A DNA stretch of 8,214 nt from Cyclobacteriaceae bacterium (GCA_030637245.1 DAOVVI010000047.1:1-8214); one strand, 5' to 3'; shown: positions 1 to 6,409, counted from the first letter of the stretch. The notes: generated by a model not told the origin, from the letters alone. Made by a program: numbers and translations.

Positions 1-42
1 AAAAATAGTATAAATCAGGTGAAATTTGTAATTGTTCTGTAA

Positions 43-1842
43 ATGAAGAGAAAAAACATATACTCATATTTGCTGGTATTTTTTATTGCTTTTTCCTGCG
101 TGAAAGACAGGGAAGTAGAGTATTCATTTGTGCTGAGTAATATTAGCAGTATAGAAATCAGCATTGATGAATTTGTTTATATTGTTGATGACAAAAAGCA
201 GACCCTGGACCTGGATGTAAAATTCCTTGATAAATCGGGGAATGAACTTATACTGGGAACAAGGATAAATACAGAGATATGGATTAATGATTCATTGACA
301 TCTAACGCAGAAATTAACTTATCCGAGGAGAAGATACATAAAGTAACTCTGGCACTCCCGGGCACTGATAAAATTTTAAGCAATTCTGTGGAAATCCATG
401 TCATATCACTGGAAAATGCTGTTGATAAAATTGATTTGGTTCTAAAAGACCAGGAATCAGTTTTTATCAAATACGAAGATACCCTGGATTTTTCATCATA
501 TATAAATGTGTCAATAACAGACACACTTGGCAATGTGCATCTCCTGGATACGAACCGCCATGTCTTTGATTTTTATGTCGATGGGGAAAAGATCAACAGC
601 CGGAAGTTAACAGATTTTCCTAATGGTCGTTTAACCGTATCCATTACTATGGGGGGTAAAACAAGCAATTTATTGGATATAGAAGTATTAGACCCGACTA
701 GTGGTATTAAGCGTATAGACCTGGATTTATCTGACGATACACGCAATTTTTATGCGTTAGCTGGAAAAACAAGCTATAATTTTGAATATACGATTTGGGA
801 TTTTGAAGATAATATAGTGGATCTGAATGTATTTGAATTAAACGTGGATGACATAACCTATAACAGGATTACGAATATACCTATTGACAATCCTGGTGAA
901 ATACATGCGCAGATAGTGGCTTATGGCACAAAAAGCAATGTCCTTAAAATCTATTCACGGGAAGATGTTGCCATGGAAACTGAAACATTACCAATAATAT
1001 TCCATATTGTACATAATGGCGATCCTGTGGGTTCGACAGATAATCGATCAGCTAGTGATGTTCAGAATGAACTGGCCAGGTTAAATAACGCCTATGCCAA
1101 CACACACAGGACAAATCTGACAAAAAGCATGAATGCGGTCGATAGTTACATCCAATTTGAATTGGCAAGTAAGGATCCTGACGGAGCCATACTGGATGAA
1201 ATGGGGATTCACAGGATGCAGGTAATCACAGATGAGTTTGAAACATTTGGCGATGAAGCTAACGAGCTTATGTTTGACAATATGTGGGACCCCGATCAAT
1301 ACCTCAATGTGTTTGTGCTCAATGTGGATGACAATTTTAGCTTTGCCTTTTTCCCTACGCTCTTCAGTGAGACACTTCCCGGAGTAACTACCACTACGGA
1401 TGTGAATTTCAAGTTGAATTATTACTATGGTATAATGTTTAATAATAATCATTTTGGGAGCTACAATTCTGTTTTGGCTCACGAAATTGGTCATTACCTG
1501 GCCCTTGAACATACCTGGGTGAGCGAAGGTTCAACCAGTTGTTTCAACAGCGATCATGTTAATGATACACAAGATTATGTAAATACAGCTAGTTCACTTG
1601 ATGGCGATTTTAGGTTTGATTGTGAAGATAAACGATTCCTGTCCACCAATTTCATGGATTACAATGCCGGTAATTATAATAGTTTTACTTATGATCAAAG
1701 AGAGAGAATGCATACTGTTTCAGATCATGCATTGTTTTTCCCACGTGGAGGTAGCGCTGGCGGCAGGTTAGTAAGGTATGGAAAAAAAGGTGTTTTTGAT
1801 CCATCCATAAAACCGGTGATGTGCTGGCATGATATTAATTGA
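43..1842 (+). CDS. Predicted lipoprotein zinc metalloprotease, M43 (pappalysin/cytophagalysin)-like, with three N-terminal Ig-like repeats
   Basis: 599 aa. The N-terminus is a lipoprotein signal: basic MKRK, a hydrophobic stretch, and lipobox AFSC with Cys19. The residues after it (VKDREVE) are charged, resembling the surface-export signal of Bacteroidota lipoproteins (inference). Residues ~30-305 hold three repeats of ~90-95 aa, each starting with a strand like IKRIDLDL and ending with SN-x-(L/V)-x-I (SNSVEIHV at 113, SNLLDIEV at 208, SNVLKIYS at 298), probably Ig-like beta domains. The catalytic part starts at LPIIFHIVH (316). The zinc site is HEIGHYLALEH at 480-490: His480, His484 and His490 as ligands, Glu481 as general base. 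A Met-turn FMDY follows at 537-540. Cys500 and Cys527 lie between, around a DHVNDTQDY segment as in M43 enzymes. Odd point: Ala487 replaces the usual Gly of HExxHxxGxxH. It probably cleaves extracellular proteins; the substrate is unknown. The ATG at 43 is chosen because it gives the complete signal peptide. There is no C-terminal T9SS domain. Family assignment is confident, function is inferred. Confidence 0.87.
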   Translation: MKRKNIYSYLLVFFIAFSCVKDREVEYSFVLSNISSIEISIDEFVYIVDDKKQTLDLDVKFLDKSGNELILGTRINTEIWINDSLTSNAEINLSEEKIHKVTLALPGTDKILSNSVEIHVISLENAVDKIDLVLKDQESVFIKYEDTLDFSSYINVSITDTLGNVHLLDTNRHVFDFYVDGEKINSRKLTDFPNGRLTVSITMGGKTSNLLDIEVLDPTSGIKRIDLDLSDDTRNFYALAGKTSYNFEYTIWDFEDNIVDLNVFELNVDDITYNRITNIPIDNPGEIHAQIVAYGTKSNVLKIYSREDVAMETETLPIIFHIVHNGDPVGSTDNRSASDVQNELARLNNAYANTHRTNLTKSMNAVDSYIQFELASKDPDGAILDEMGIHRMQVITDEFETFGDEANELMFDNMWDPDQYLNVFVLNVDDNFSFAFFPTLFSETLPGVTTTTDVNFKLNYYYGIMFNNNHFGSYNSVLAHEIGHYLALEHTWVSEGSTSCFNSDHVNDTQDYVNTASSLDGDFRFDCEDKRFLSTNFMDYNAGNYNSFTYDQRERMHTVSDHALFFPRGGSAGGRLVRYGKKGVFDPSIKPVMCWHDIN

Positions 1843-1845
1843 GTC

Positions 1846-1861
1846 GGATTGTCTGCAATCC
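1846..1861 (+). repeat. Small hairpin after the protease gene
   Basis: A perfect 6-bp stem (ggattg / caatcc) with a 4-nt loop starts 3 bases after the protease stop codon. No T-run follows, so it is not a textbook intrinsic terminator. It may contribute to 3'-end formation or mRNA stability; low certainty. Confidence 0.35.
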
Positions 1862-1936
1862 TGCCAGCCAGCGGGATTCTCCCAAATAGCCAACCGATTT
1901 TTCTCTACGCTCAGAGAGATTACTTTTTCAATCAGC

Positions 1937-1965
1937 ATTCATATTCAATGCATTTGAATATGAAT
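1937..1965. repeat. Perfect 12-bp inverted repeat between convergent genes (possible bidirectional terminator)
   Basis: Arms attcatattcaa (1937-1948) and ttgaatatgaat (1954-1965) are exact reverse complements around a 5-nt loop (tgcat). It lies between two genes that converge, 20 bp from the stop of the minus-strand gene, the usual place for a shared terminator. The stem is AT-rich and neither side has a clear T-tract, so a terminator role is an inference; a protein-binding palindrome is the alternative. Confidence 0.5.
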
Positions 1966-1984
1966 TCGAGCGACTGAAGTAGAT

Positions 1985-4789
1985 TTACCTAAAGAGTTGT
2001 ATCCACCCCTTATATTCTGCTTTTTGCAGGTCTTTGTCTAAAGCATCGAAGGTGACGTCAGCTAAATAGTAGTACACACCGCTTGGCAATTCTTTGCCAT
2101 TGTTGTTTCTGCCATCCCATTTGATCAGGATACTTTTTTCCACTTCGTCAAGATTGTTATAGACTTCTTTTCCGTTGCGGTCATAGACATAAAAGTCAAC
2201 ATTTTTCACAAACCTTGGACACTTGTTCACATTTTCCGATTCATCAAAAATATTAAATGCCTGAAATGTGTCATTTATTCCATCTTCGTTTGGAGTGAAA
2301 ACATTTGGTAATTCATAGAATGGGCAATTGTCGTTGCAAAGTGCTTCTGTGAGCTCACTTTCATTTCCAGATCGATCTACTGCTGAAATTTTATAACAAC
2401 CCTTAAACGAGGTTAAACCGTCATGGATATAGGAAGTATTTATTACATTATCAATCAGTTCAAATGTGCCTTCATCTCCAGTTTCAGAGAAATAGATGTT
2501 ATAACTCCGAACATCCTCATCACACTCCGGATCTGTATTCACTTCCCAGTTCAGTTCGTTGAAAAAATCGTTGAAGCTGCATGGTTTATCATTTAAAAAA
2601 TCAGCGCAAACCGAATCCAGATTTAAATTGACGATTACAAAATCCTTTGGCGGACAGGGAGAGATGGTATCATTGGGTTGAGCACAAGCGATCTGTGAAT
2701 CATTGACCAAAGGTTCCATTATTTTATCATTGCCATAGGTACCCCTGGTTGTCACATAATAACAATATTCCTGGGTATCAATAAGACCCTCATCGAGATA
2801 AAGAAAACCACTTTGGGCTACATTTACGCTATCCAATAACACTAATTTTTTCGGGTCATTAGGATCAATATTGTCCCTGTAAATCAGGTGCATGGGATAT
2901 TTTTGAGAAATGTTAGACCATGGTACAATTGCATCCCAGGTCAATTCCAAAGCTCCTGTAATTGGAGAAGGGTTCAATCGTACTGATGATGCAGTAGATG
3001 TAGTATCAATGGCATCATTATCATTGTCATACACGATAATTTTATAATTATATGGAGTGCTTACGGTATTCAATCCCTTGTCGGTAAAAGTAGTATCAGT
3101 AATCTGCCCTCCGGAAATTAAGGTCATTTGAGAGGATGTAAAATCTTCACCTCTGTACAATTCATATTTGTAGGGAGGGGGATACTTGGATTGATCGATA
3201 TCGAAAGGCGAAATCCACTTAATAAATATTTCACCATTTGACAGATCAGTTTCCGTTACCGAAACATTTGTAATTAGCGATCCAAAATCGCCTTCAAATT
3301 CTTCGATCATCACGCATGCCTCTTCTGACACAATACTTTCTCCTCCCGCAGGATCCTGAAAGACAGCTACAAGTCGATAGCAATACGTAGCGCCATATTC
3401 CAGATTATCATCGAGATAGTTGGTTTGATCAATATCCAGTGTATTAATCAATTCGTAACCTGCGTAATCCGGCATGCCCAGTTCACAATGACCCGGTTCG
3501 AACGCAAAACTATCCACTCTTCTCCAGACCTGCATTTGGGTAGCATTTTGACAACTGTAAGAATCCCAGGACAAATTCACCTTATTCCCTTTGCCTTGTT
3601 CTGAGATTAAACCTTCCGGTGGCGGACCAACAACCCTGATAAACCAGGTGGCAAAGTCGGCAAGTTTCGGGCCTTCACCCTGGGATATGTCAGGCTGGTC
3701 AACAGCTTTGAATCGTACCTGATATTCGCGTTCTCTCACGTGCGAACAGTTTGTCTGCCATGAAAAATTCAATTTGGCAGGTGAAGCCTGAACTACGTCA
3801 GGGTATGGAGAATAGGAAGCAGGACTTGAATTAAATTCATATACGCTTCCAAATGAAGTTAATATGATCGGGTCATTATCCGGATCTGTAGCGATTATTT
3901 CTTCCTGTAGTAAATCTCCGGCAACCACACATGTATCCGGCGGCGGTTCTATTTCGGGGGGTTCATTGTTACAATCGGTCACATTTACCTGCATATCCCT
4001 TGTCACATAGCCAAGTTTGTACCATACTCCTTCTATTTTTCTCCACTCTATAATCTTGAAAGCCCAGTTGTATTCACCTTCGCCACCAGGGGCGTCCCAG
4101 ACTATGTCTCCTGTTAACTGGTCTAGGGTAAATGTGGCCGGACCGGTTTTATCTTCATTTTTTGCATCATAAAGCGCTATATCGTGATCATCAGGGAATC
4201 TGTAATTCACTACAGGGATATCCTGGTCCTGCTTTGGTATTGTAAATTCATATGAAAGACTGTCTCCGTCAGCATCAATGGCTCCTGCATTGTGCAGATA
4301 CGTCACTCCCACGCAAGCATCATCAATAGGAGGATTTAATAGTTTGGGAGTATTATTGCAGCCAAAAAAAGGATCAATGATGATAACTGTTTCCACATAG
4401 AAAGGCGTATTTACCGAGTTATCCATGTTTACGATATCGGCATTCCTGTTAAATTCCCTAAAGCTTATTTTATATATTCCGGGTCCGGGGAAGGTATGAT
4501 CTTTAAAATAAATATTGATTGCTCTCAGATCTCCCAAGTCTTCGAAAACATCAAAATCACCTGTTTCGAAAGTTTCAATTACACCGTCTCCGTAATTTAT
4601 TTCTCCACCTCCAAAAATGACGTCAGAACCCAGGTCTGTATATCCTGTTACAGTAAAGCGATAGGAAAAATTTAAGCAGGAAATTAAGTCGGCGGTTACT
4701 TCACCTGCTCTAATATGTGTAGCTTTCACCTCGGAGAAAAAAGAAAAGAGGATTAAACAGGCAAATACGATCTGAAAATTCTTTTTCAT
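1985..4789 (-). CDS. Secreted multidomain protein with CHU_C (gliding motility-associated / type IX secretion) C-terminal domain
   Basis: 934 aa. A Sec signal peptide covers residues 1-23 (cleavage after EVKA), leading into THIRAGE, the usual start of a large family of Bacteroidota secreted proteins. Acidic cadherin/Ig-like loops occur near 168 (AIDADGDSLSYEF) and 299 (ATDPDNDPI). About four Fn3-like beta domains follow at roughly 395-495, 502-605, 606-710 and 711-820, each with a YxLYR or YxVYY-type strand; domain limits are approximate. The last ~108 residues (827-934) are the CHU_C domain: NVFTPNEDGINDTF, then YDRNGKEVY, WDGRNNNGKELPSGVYYY and the terminal WIQLFR. In this family that domain directs outer-membrane passage by the type IX system and anchoring or release at the cell surface. 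No catalytic domain is recognisable, so an adhesin or structural surface role is likely, but this is inference. It converges on the protease gene and diverges from sdhC. Several Cys residues suggest disulfides outside the cell. The ATG at 4789 gives the signal peptide directly. Confidence 0.88.
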   Translation of the reverse strand: MKKNFQIVFACLILFSFFSEVKATHIRAGEVTADLISCLNFSYRFTVTGYTDLGSDVIFGGGEINYGDGVIETFETGDFDVFEDLGDLRAINIYFKDHTFPGPGIYKISFREFNRNADIVNMDNSVNTPFYVETVIIIDPFFGCNNTPKLLNPPIDDACVGVTYLHNAGAIDADGDSLSYEFTIPKQDQDIPVVNYRFPDDHDIALYDAKNEDKTGPATFTLDQLTGDIVWDAPGGEGEYNWAFKIIEWRKIEGVWYKLGYVTRDMQVNVTDCNNEPPEIEPPPDTCVVAGDLLQEEIIATDPDNDPIILTSFGSVYEFNSSPASYSPYPDVVQASPAKLNFSWQTNCSHVREREYQVRFKAVDQPDISQGEGPKLADFATWFIRVVGPPPEGLISEQGKGNKVNLSWDSYSCQNATQMQVWRRVDSFAFEPGHCELGMPDYAGYELINTLDIDQTNYLDDNLEYGATYCYRLVAVFQDPAGGESIVSEEACVMIEEFEGDFGSLITNVSVTETDLSNGEIFIKWISPFDIDQSKYPPPYKYELYRGEDFTSSQMTLISGGQITDTTFTDKGLNTVSTPYNYKIIVYDNDNDAIDTTSTASSVRLNPSPITGALELTWDAIVPWSNISQKYPMHLIYRDNIDPNDPKKLVLLDSVNVAQSGFLYLDEGLIDTQEYCYYVTTRGTYGNDKIMEPLVNDSQIACAQPNDTISPCPPKDFVIVNLNLDSVCADFLNDKPCSFNDFFNELNWEVNTDPECDEDVRSYNIYFSETGDEGTFELIDNVINTSYIHDGLTSFKGCYKISAVDRSGNESELTEALCNDNCPFYELPNVFTPNEDGINDTFQAFNIFDESENVNKCPRFVKNVDFYVYDRNGKEVYNNLDEVEKSILIKWDGRNNNGKELPSGVYYYLADVTFDALDKDLQKAEYKGWIQLFR

Positions 4790-4834
4790 ACTTTGAATAT
4801 ACCTTTACTACTTAGTGTCAGTAAGAAAACTCTA

Positions 4835-4842
4835 CAAAATTA
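4835..4842 (-). promoter_or_regulatory. Candidate -7 element (TAATTTTG) for the CHU_C gene
   Basis: Read on the minus strand this octamer matches the Bacteroidota -7 consensus TAnnTTTG exactly. It sits about 45 nt upstream of the ATG at 4789, giving a plausible short leader. No convincing -33 TTG was found at the expected distance; the nearest TTG is about 34 nt away, which is too far. An octamer match in AT-rich DNA can be chance, so confidence is low. Confidence 0.35.
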
Positions 4843-4927
4843 GAAATGTTTCTTTTGGCGATTTTTTTACCTTTTTCAATTCGTTGATACACAAGCATCA
4901 ACTCATTTCAAAAATTAAAAATCTCCT

Positions 4928-4946
4928 GCCTCGCCAGCAGGCGGGC
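4928..4946. repeat. GC-rich hairpin in an AT-rich intergenic region
   Basis: gcctcgcc (4928-4935) and ggcgggc (4940-4946) form a 7-bp GC stem with one bulged T and the loop agca. An overlapping alternative stem is cctgc (4925-4929) with gcagg (4937-4941). The island stands out sharply from its surroundings and resembles the cctgcc/ggcagg palindromic repeats scattered between genes in many Bacteroidota genomes (recalled, not searched). It could be an intergenic repeat copy or a structure in the leader of a divergent transcript. Confidence 0.45.
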
Positions 4947-5045
4947 ATCCAAAATATTCCATTTCGTAAAAAATTGACAGTTTTCATACGGACACTACTT
5001 AATTAAATCGAATTTTAAACTTTTAGTATAAACCAAACAAGAAAA

Positions 5046-5059
5046 AACCTAAATAGGTT
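5046..5059. promoter_or_regulatory. Palindrome upstream of sdhC (aaccta-aa-taggtt)
   Basis: Exact inverted repeat with 6-bp arms and a 2-bp centre, about 145 bp before the sdhC start. The size and symmetry suit a dimeric regulator, but no family-specific consensus was recognised. It could also be chance. Confidence 0.25.
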
Positions 5060-5072
5060 ACAATATTTGTCT

Positions 5073-5096
5073 TGAAAGTGATAATTATCATTTTCA
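5073..5096. promoter_or_regulatory. 24-bp palindrome, CRP/FNR-like operator candidate upstream of sdhC
   Basis: Twelve-base half sites centred between 5084 and 5085 are complementary at 11 of 12 positions; the inner 12 bp, tgataattatca, are perfect. The core TGAT-N4-ATCA has the layout of FNR-type sites (TTGAT-N4-ATCAA), and the AT-rich composition also recalls Fur boxes. Lying ~107 bp upstream of sdhC, it could couple succinate dehydrogenase expression to oxygen, redox or iron status. The sequence symmetry is observed; the regulator identity is inferred. Confidence 0.4.
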
Positions 5097-5111
5097 TAAT
5101 TAAGAATAATT

Positions 5112-5121
5112 ACAAATTTGT
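5112..5121. promoter_or_regulatory. Short palindrome acaaatttgt upstream of sdhC
   Basis: Perfect 10-bp palindrome whose centre is 32 bp (about three helical turns) from that of the larger palindrome at 5073-5096, so two proteins could sit on the same DNA face. Ten AT-rich bases can easily arise by chance; listed because of the clustering. Confidence 0.2.
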
Positions 5122-5203
5122 CACTAATTTTAATATTCACTTAGATATTCTATCTTTCTTCAATTAATTTGCAATTTTCTAATTATTTAAAAATCAAACA
5201 AGT

Positions 5204-5887
5204 ATGAGTTGGATTATAAAAATGCTAAGTAGTACGCTCGGGAAGAAGCTCTTGATGTCACTGACAGGATTGTTTTTGATATCCTTCTTAACAATTCACT
5301 TGATTGGCAATTTGGCTATTTTCAGTAATGATAATGGCTTGGCATTTAACACCTATGCAGCATTCATGTCAACAAACCCGTTGATTGGAGCAGTTTCTTA
5401 TCTGCTTTATGCAGGAATTATTCTACATGTGGTCATTGCGATTATTCTTTATTTTTCGAATAGTTCGGCAAGACCGGTGAAATATAAAGTTCAAAATGCA
5501 AAGGAAAACAGCACATGGTCTTCAAGAAGCATGACATTATTGGGATTATTAATTTTAGCTTTCATTTTATTGCACCTTAAAGATTTCTGGTGGCAGTATA
5601 AACATAATGGAGGCTATCAGTTTGTTGAAGACGCCAATGGGAATAAAGATATTTATATACTGGTAATTCAACAATTTAAAACCACATTTGCTTTGATATC
5701 ATATCTAGTGGGATTAGTAGCTTTGTTTCTTCATCTAAAGCACGGATTTCAAAGCGCCTTCCAGACGCTGGGCTTAGAACACAAAAAATATACACCGGCT
5801 ATAAAAGCAATCGGAATTGCATATGCTATAATAGTTCCTTTGGCGTTTGCAACGATGCCTGTTTATGTCTATTTCTTTGATGTATAA
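5204..5887 (+). CDS. sdhC: Succinate dehydrogenase (or fumarate reductase) cytochrome b subunit, b558 family
   Basis: 227 aa, the normal size for the diheme b558-type membrane anchor used in Bacteroidota, Bacillus and epsilon-proteobacterial enzymes. It holds two b hemes and passes electrons between the SdhAB head and the (mena)quinone pool in the inner membrane. Five membrane helices are visible at about residues 14-40, 60-85, 108-128, 157-180 and 200-222. Candidate axial heme ligands lie in the helices: His32 in FLTIHLIGN, His75 in GIILHVV, His124 in FILLHLKD, and His177 in LFLHLKHGF; four ligands in a single subunit fit the diheme type, which needs no SdhD. The start at 5204 gives the typical short cytoplasmic N-terminus ending in KKLLMSLTGLFL. 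It is the first gene of the sdh operon, but sdhA does not follow directly: a four-helix-bundle module lies between them. Confidence 0.95.
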   Translation: MSWIIKMLSSTLGKKLLMSLTGLFLISFLTIHLIGNLAIFSNDNGLAFNTYAAFMSTNPLIGAVSYLLYAGIILHVVIAIILYFSNSSARPVKYKVQNAKENSTWSSRSMTLLGLLILAFILLHLKDFWWQYKHNGGYQFVEDANGNKDIYILVIQQFKTTFALISYLVGLVALFLHLKHGFQSAFQTLGLEHKKYTPAIKAIGIAYAIIVPLAFATMPVYVYFFDV

Positions 5888-5892
5888 TGTGG

Positions 5893-5924
5893 GAATGATA
5901 GAATGGTTGAATGATAGAATGATT
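5893..5924 (+). repeat. Tandem octamer repeat, left flank of the IVS-like module
   Basis: Four consecutive 8-base units: gaatgata, gaatggtt, gaatgata, gaatgatt. They can also be read as two copies of a 16-mer differing at one base. The array starts 5 bases after the sdhC stop and ends 22 bases before the ATG of the inner gene. Its octamer theme recurs in inverted orientation after that gene. Confidence 0.8.
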
Positions 5925-5946
5925 AAATCAATCTTAGTATAATATA

Positions 5947-6321
5947 ATGACAGAGAAAGAAATTTTTATTGAAAGATTAAAAATTAGAGCTAGAAAATTT
6001 GCAGTAGATGTTATTATTTTTTGTGATTCATTAAATACATGTAAAGCCTCATCCGTTGTAACATACCAACTCGTAAAATGTGCAACTTCAACAGGGGCTA
6101 ATTATCGTGCGGCTTGTAGAGCCAGGTCTAAATCTGAGTTTTTCAGTAAAATTTGTATTGTAGTAGAAGAATCAGATGAATCTGAATATTGGTTAGATAT
6201 AATAAATGAGGCTAATTTGTCCAATGACAGAGAAGAATTATTGAGGCTCACAAAGGAGGCAAATGAAATAACAAAAATAATGTCAAAAGCTAAAAATTCA
6301 TCCTACATAAACAATAAATAA
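5947..6321 (+). CDS. Four-helix-bundle protein of the 23S rRNA intervening-sequence (S23) family
   Basis: 124 aa, the usual length of this family (TIGR02436-type, related in fold to the Avd accessory protein of diversity-generating retroelements). The protein is almost wholly helical, with four predicted helices at roughly 3-30, 35-57, 61-90 and 93-117. The conserved core is visible: [15 protein letters not shown] at 47-62, [13 protein letters not shown] at 64-76, then a SEYWLDII helix at 79-86. Relatives are small basic-surfaced pentameric bundles suspected of binding nucleic acid; no enzymatic activity is known, and the biological role remains unclear. It lies in the sdh operon, same strand, 59 nt after sdhC and 88 nt before sdhA, so it is probably cotranscribed. 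An AT-rich leader (tagtataatata) precedes the ATG, with no Shine-Dalgarno. It is not known to be part of complex II; its placement probably reflects insertion. Confidence 0.88.
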   Translation: MTEKEIFIERLKIRARKFAVDVIIFCDSLNTCKASSVVTYQLVKCATSTGANYRAACRARSKSEFFSKICIVVEESDESEYWLDIINEANLSNDREELLRLTKEANEITKIMSKAKNSSYINNK

Positions 6322-6366
6322 CATTTATGTATTTAATCATTTACGCATTTTATCATTTGCACATTT
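6322..6366 (+). repeat. Octamer-periodic repeat, right flank of the IVS-like module
   Basis: Beginning right after the stop codon, ATTT recurs every 8 bases: a partial cattt, then atgtattt, aatcattt, acgcattt, tatcattt, gcacattt. Read on the minus strand these are aaatNNNN units matching the left-flank gaatgatN units, with A for G at the first position (a G-U pair in RNA). Degeneracy is mostly confined to the other four positions of each unit. Confidence 0.7.
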
Positions 6367-6409
6367 ATTAATTACTACTAAAATAAATATAGAACCTAAA
6401 AAATATATT

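Larger units (their letters stand above)
4790..5203. other. Divergent intergenic region (414 bp) between the CHU_C gene and sdhC
   Basis: This very AT-rich spacer must hold the promoters of both flanking genes. It contains a TAnnTTTG match on the minus strand, a GC-rich hairpin at 4928-4946, and three palindromes between 5046 and 5121 on the sdhC side. For sdhC no perfect TAnnTTTG element was found; near matches are tatctttc at 5151-5158 and taatttg at 5165-5171. A frame of 63 codons from a GTG at 4815 runs across the hairpin and has no family features; it is not annotated as a gene. Confidence 0.6.
5893..6366 (+). mobile_element. Putative IVS-like module: four-helix-bundle gene enclosed by inverted octamer arrays
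   Basis: The module is defined by the left octamer array (5893-5924), the ORF at 5947-6321, and the right array (6322-6366). Aligning 5893-5928 against 6366-6331 as RNA gives 24 Watson-Crick and 5 G-U pairs out of 36, including 11 consecutive exact pairs (5918-5928 with 6341-6331), so the ORF would sit in the loop of a long stem. Insertions with terminal complementary ends and an S23-type ORF are known as IVS elements in 23S rRNA genes. Finding this layout between sdhC and sdhA, which are usually closely spaced, suggests an insertion. No transposase or target duplication was seen, so mobility is inference. Confidence 0.4.

Noticed and set aside
177..533. 118-codon minus-strand frame inside the protease gene
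   Set aside because: It lies wholly within a well-supported lipoprotein protease gene on the opposite strand and shows no family features.
1081..1512. 143-codon minus-strand frame opposite the protease catalytic domain
   Set aside because: It overlaps the region encoding the zinc site, which is clearly coding on the plus strand; the antisense product is not recognisable.
4815..5006. 63-codon plus-strand frame beginning with GTG in the sdhC/CHU_C intergenic region
   Set aside because: It has a GTG start, no recognisable motif, and runs through the GC-rich hairpin and the opposing gene's promoter; its composition follows the surrounding non-coding DNA.
5893..5924. CRISPR-like array
   Set aside because: The units are contiguous 8-mers without spacers and there are no cas genes.
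5938..5943. tataat hexamer before the four-helix-bundle gene, as a separate promoter
   Set aside because: It is only 3 bases from the start codon, the Bacteroidota primary sigma factor does not use this -10 hexamer, and no -33 element accompanies it; more likely an AT-rich translation leader.
5893..6366. Diversity-generating retroelement (Avd-like protein with template repeat)
   Set aside because: The protein fold resembles Avd, but no reverse transcriptase, template repeat or variable repeat is present in the window; the inverted-flank layout fits an IVS-type module better.
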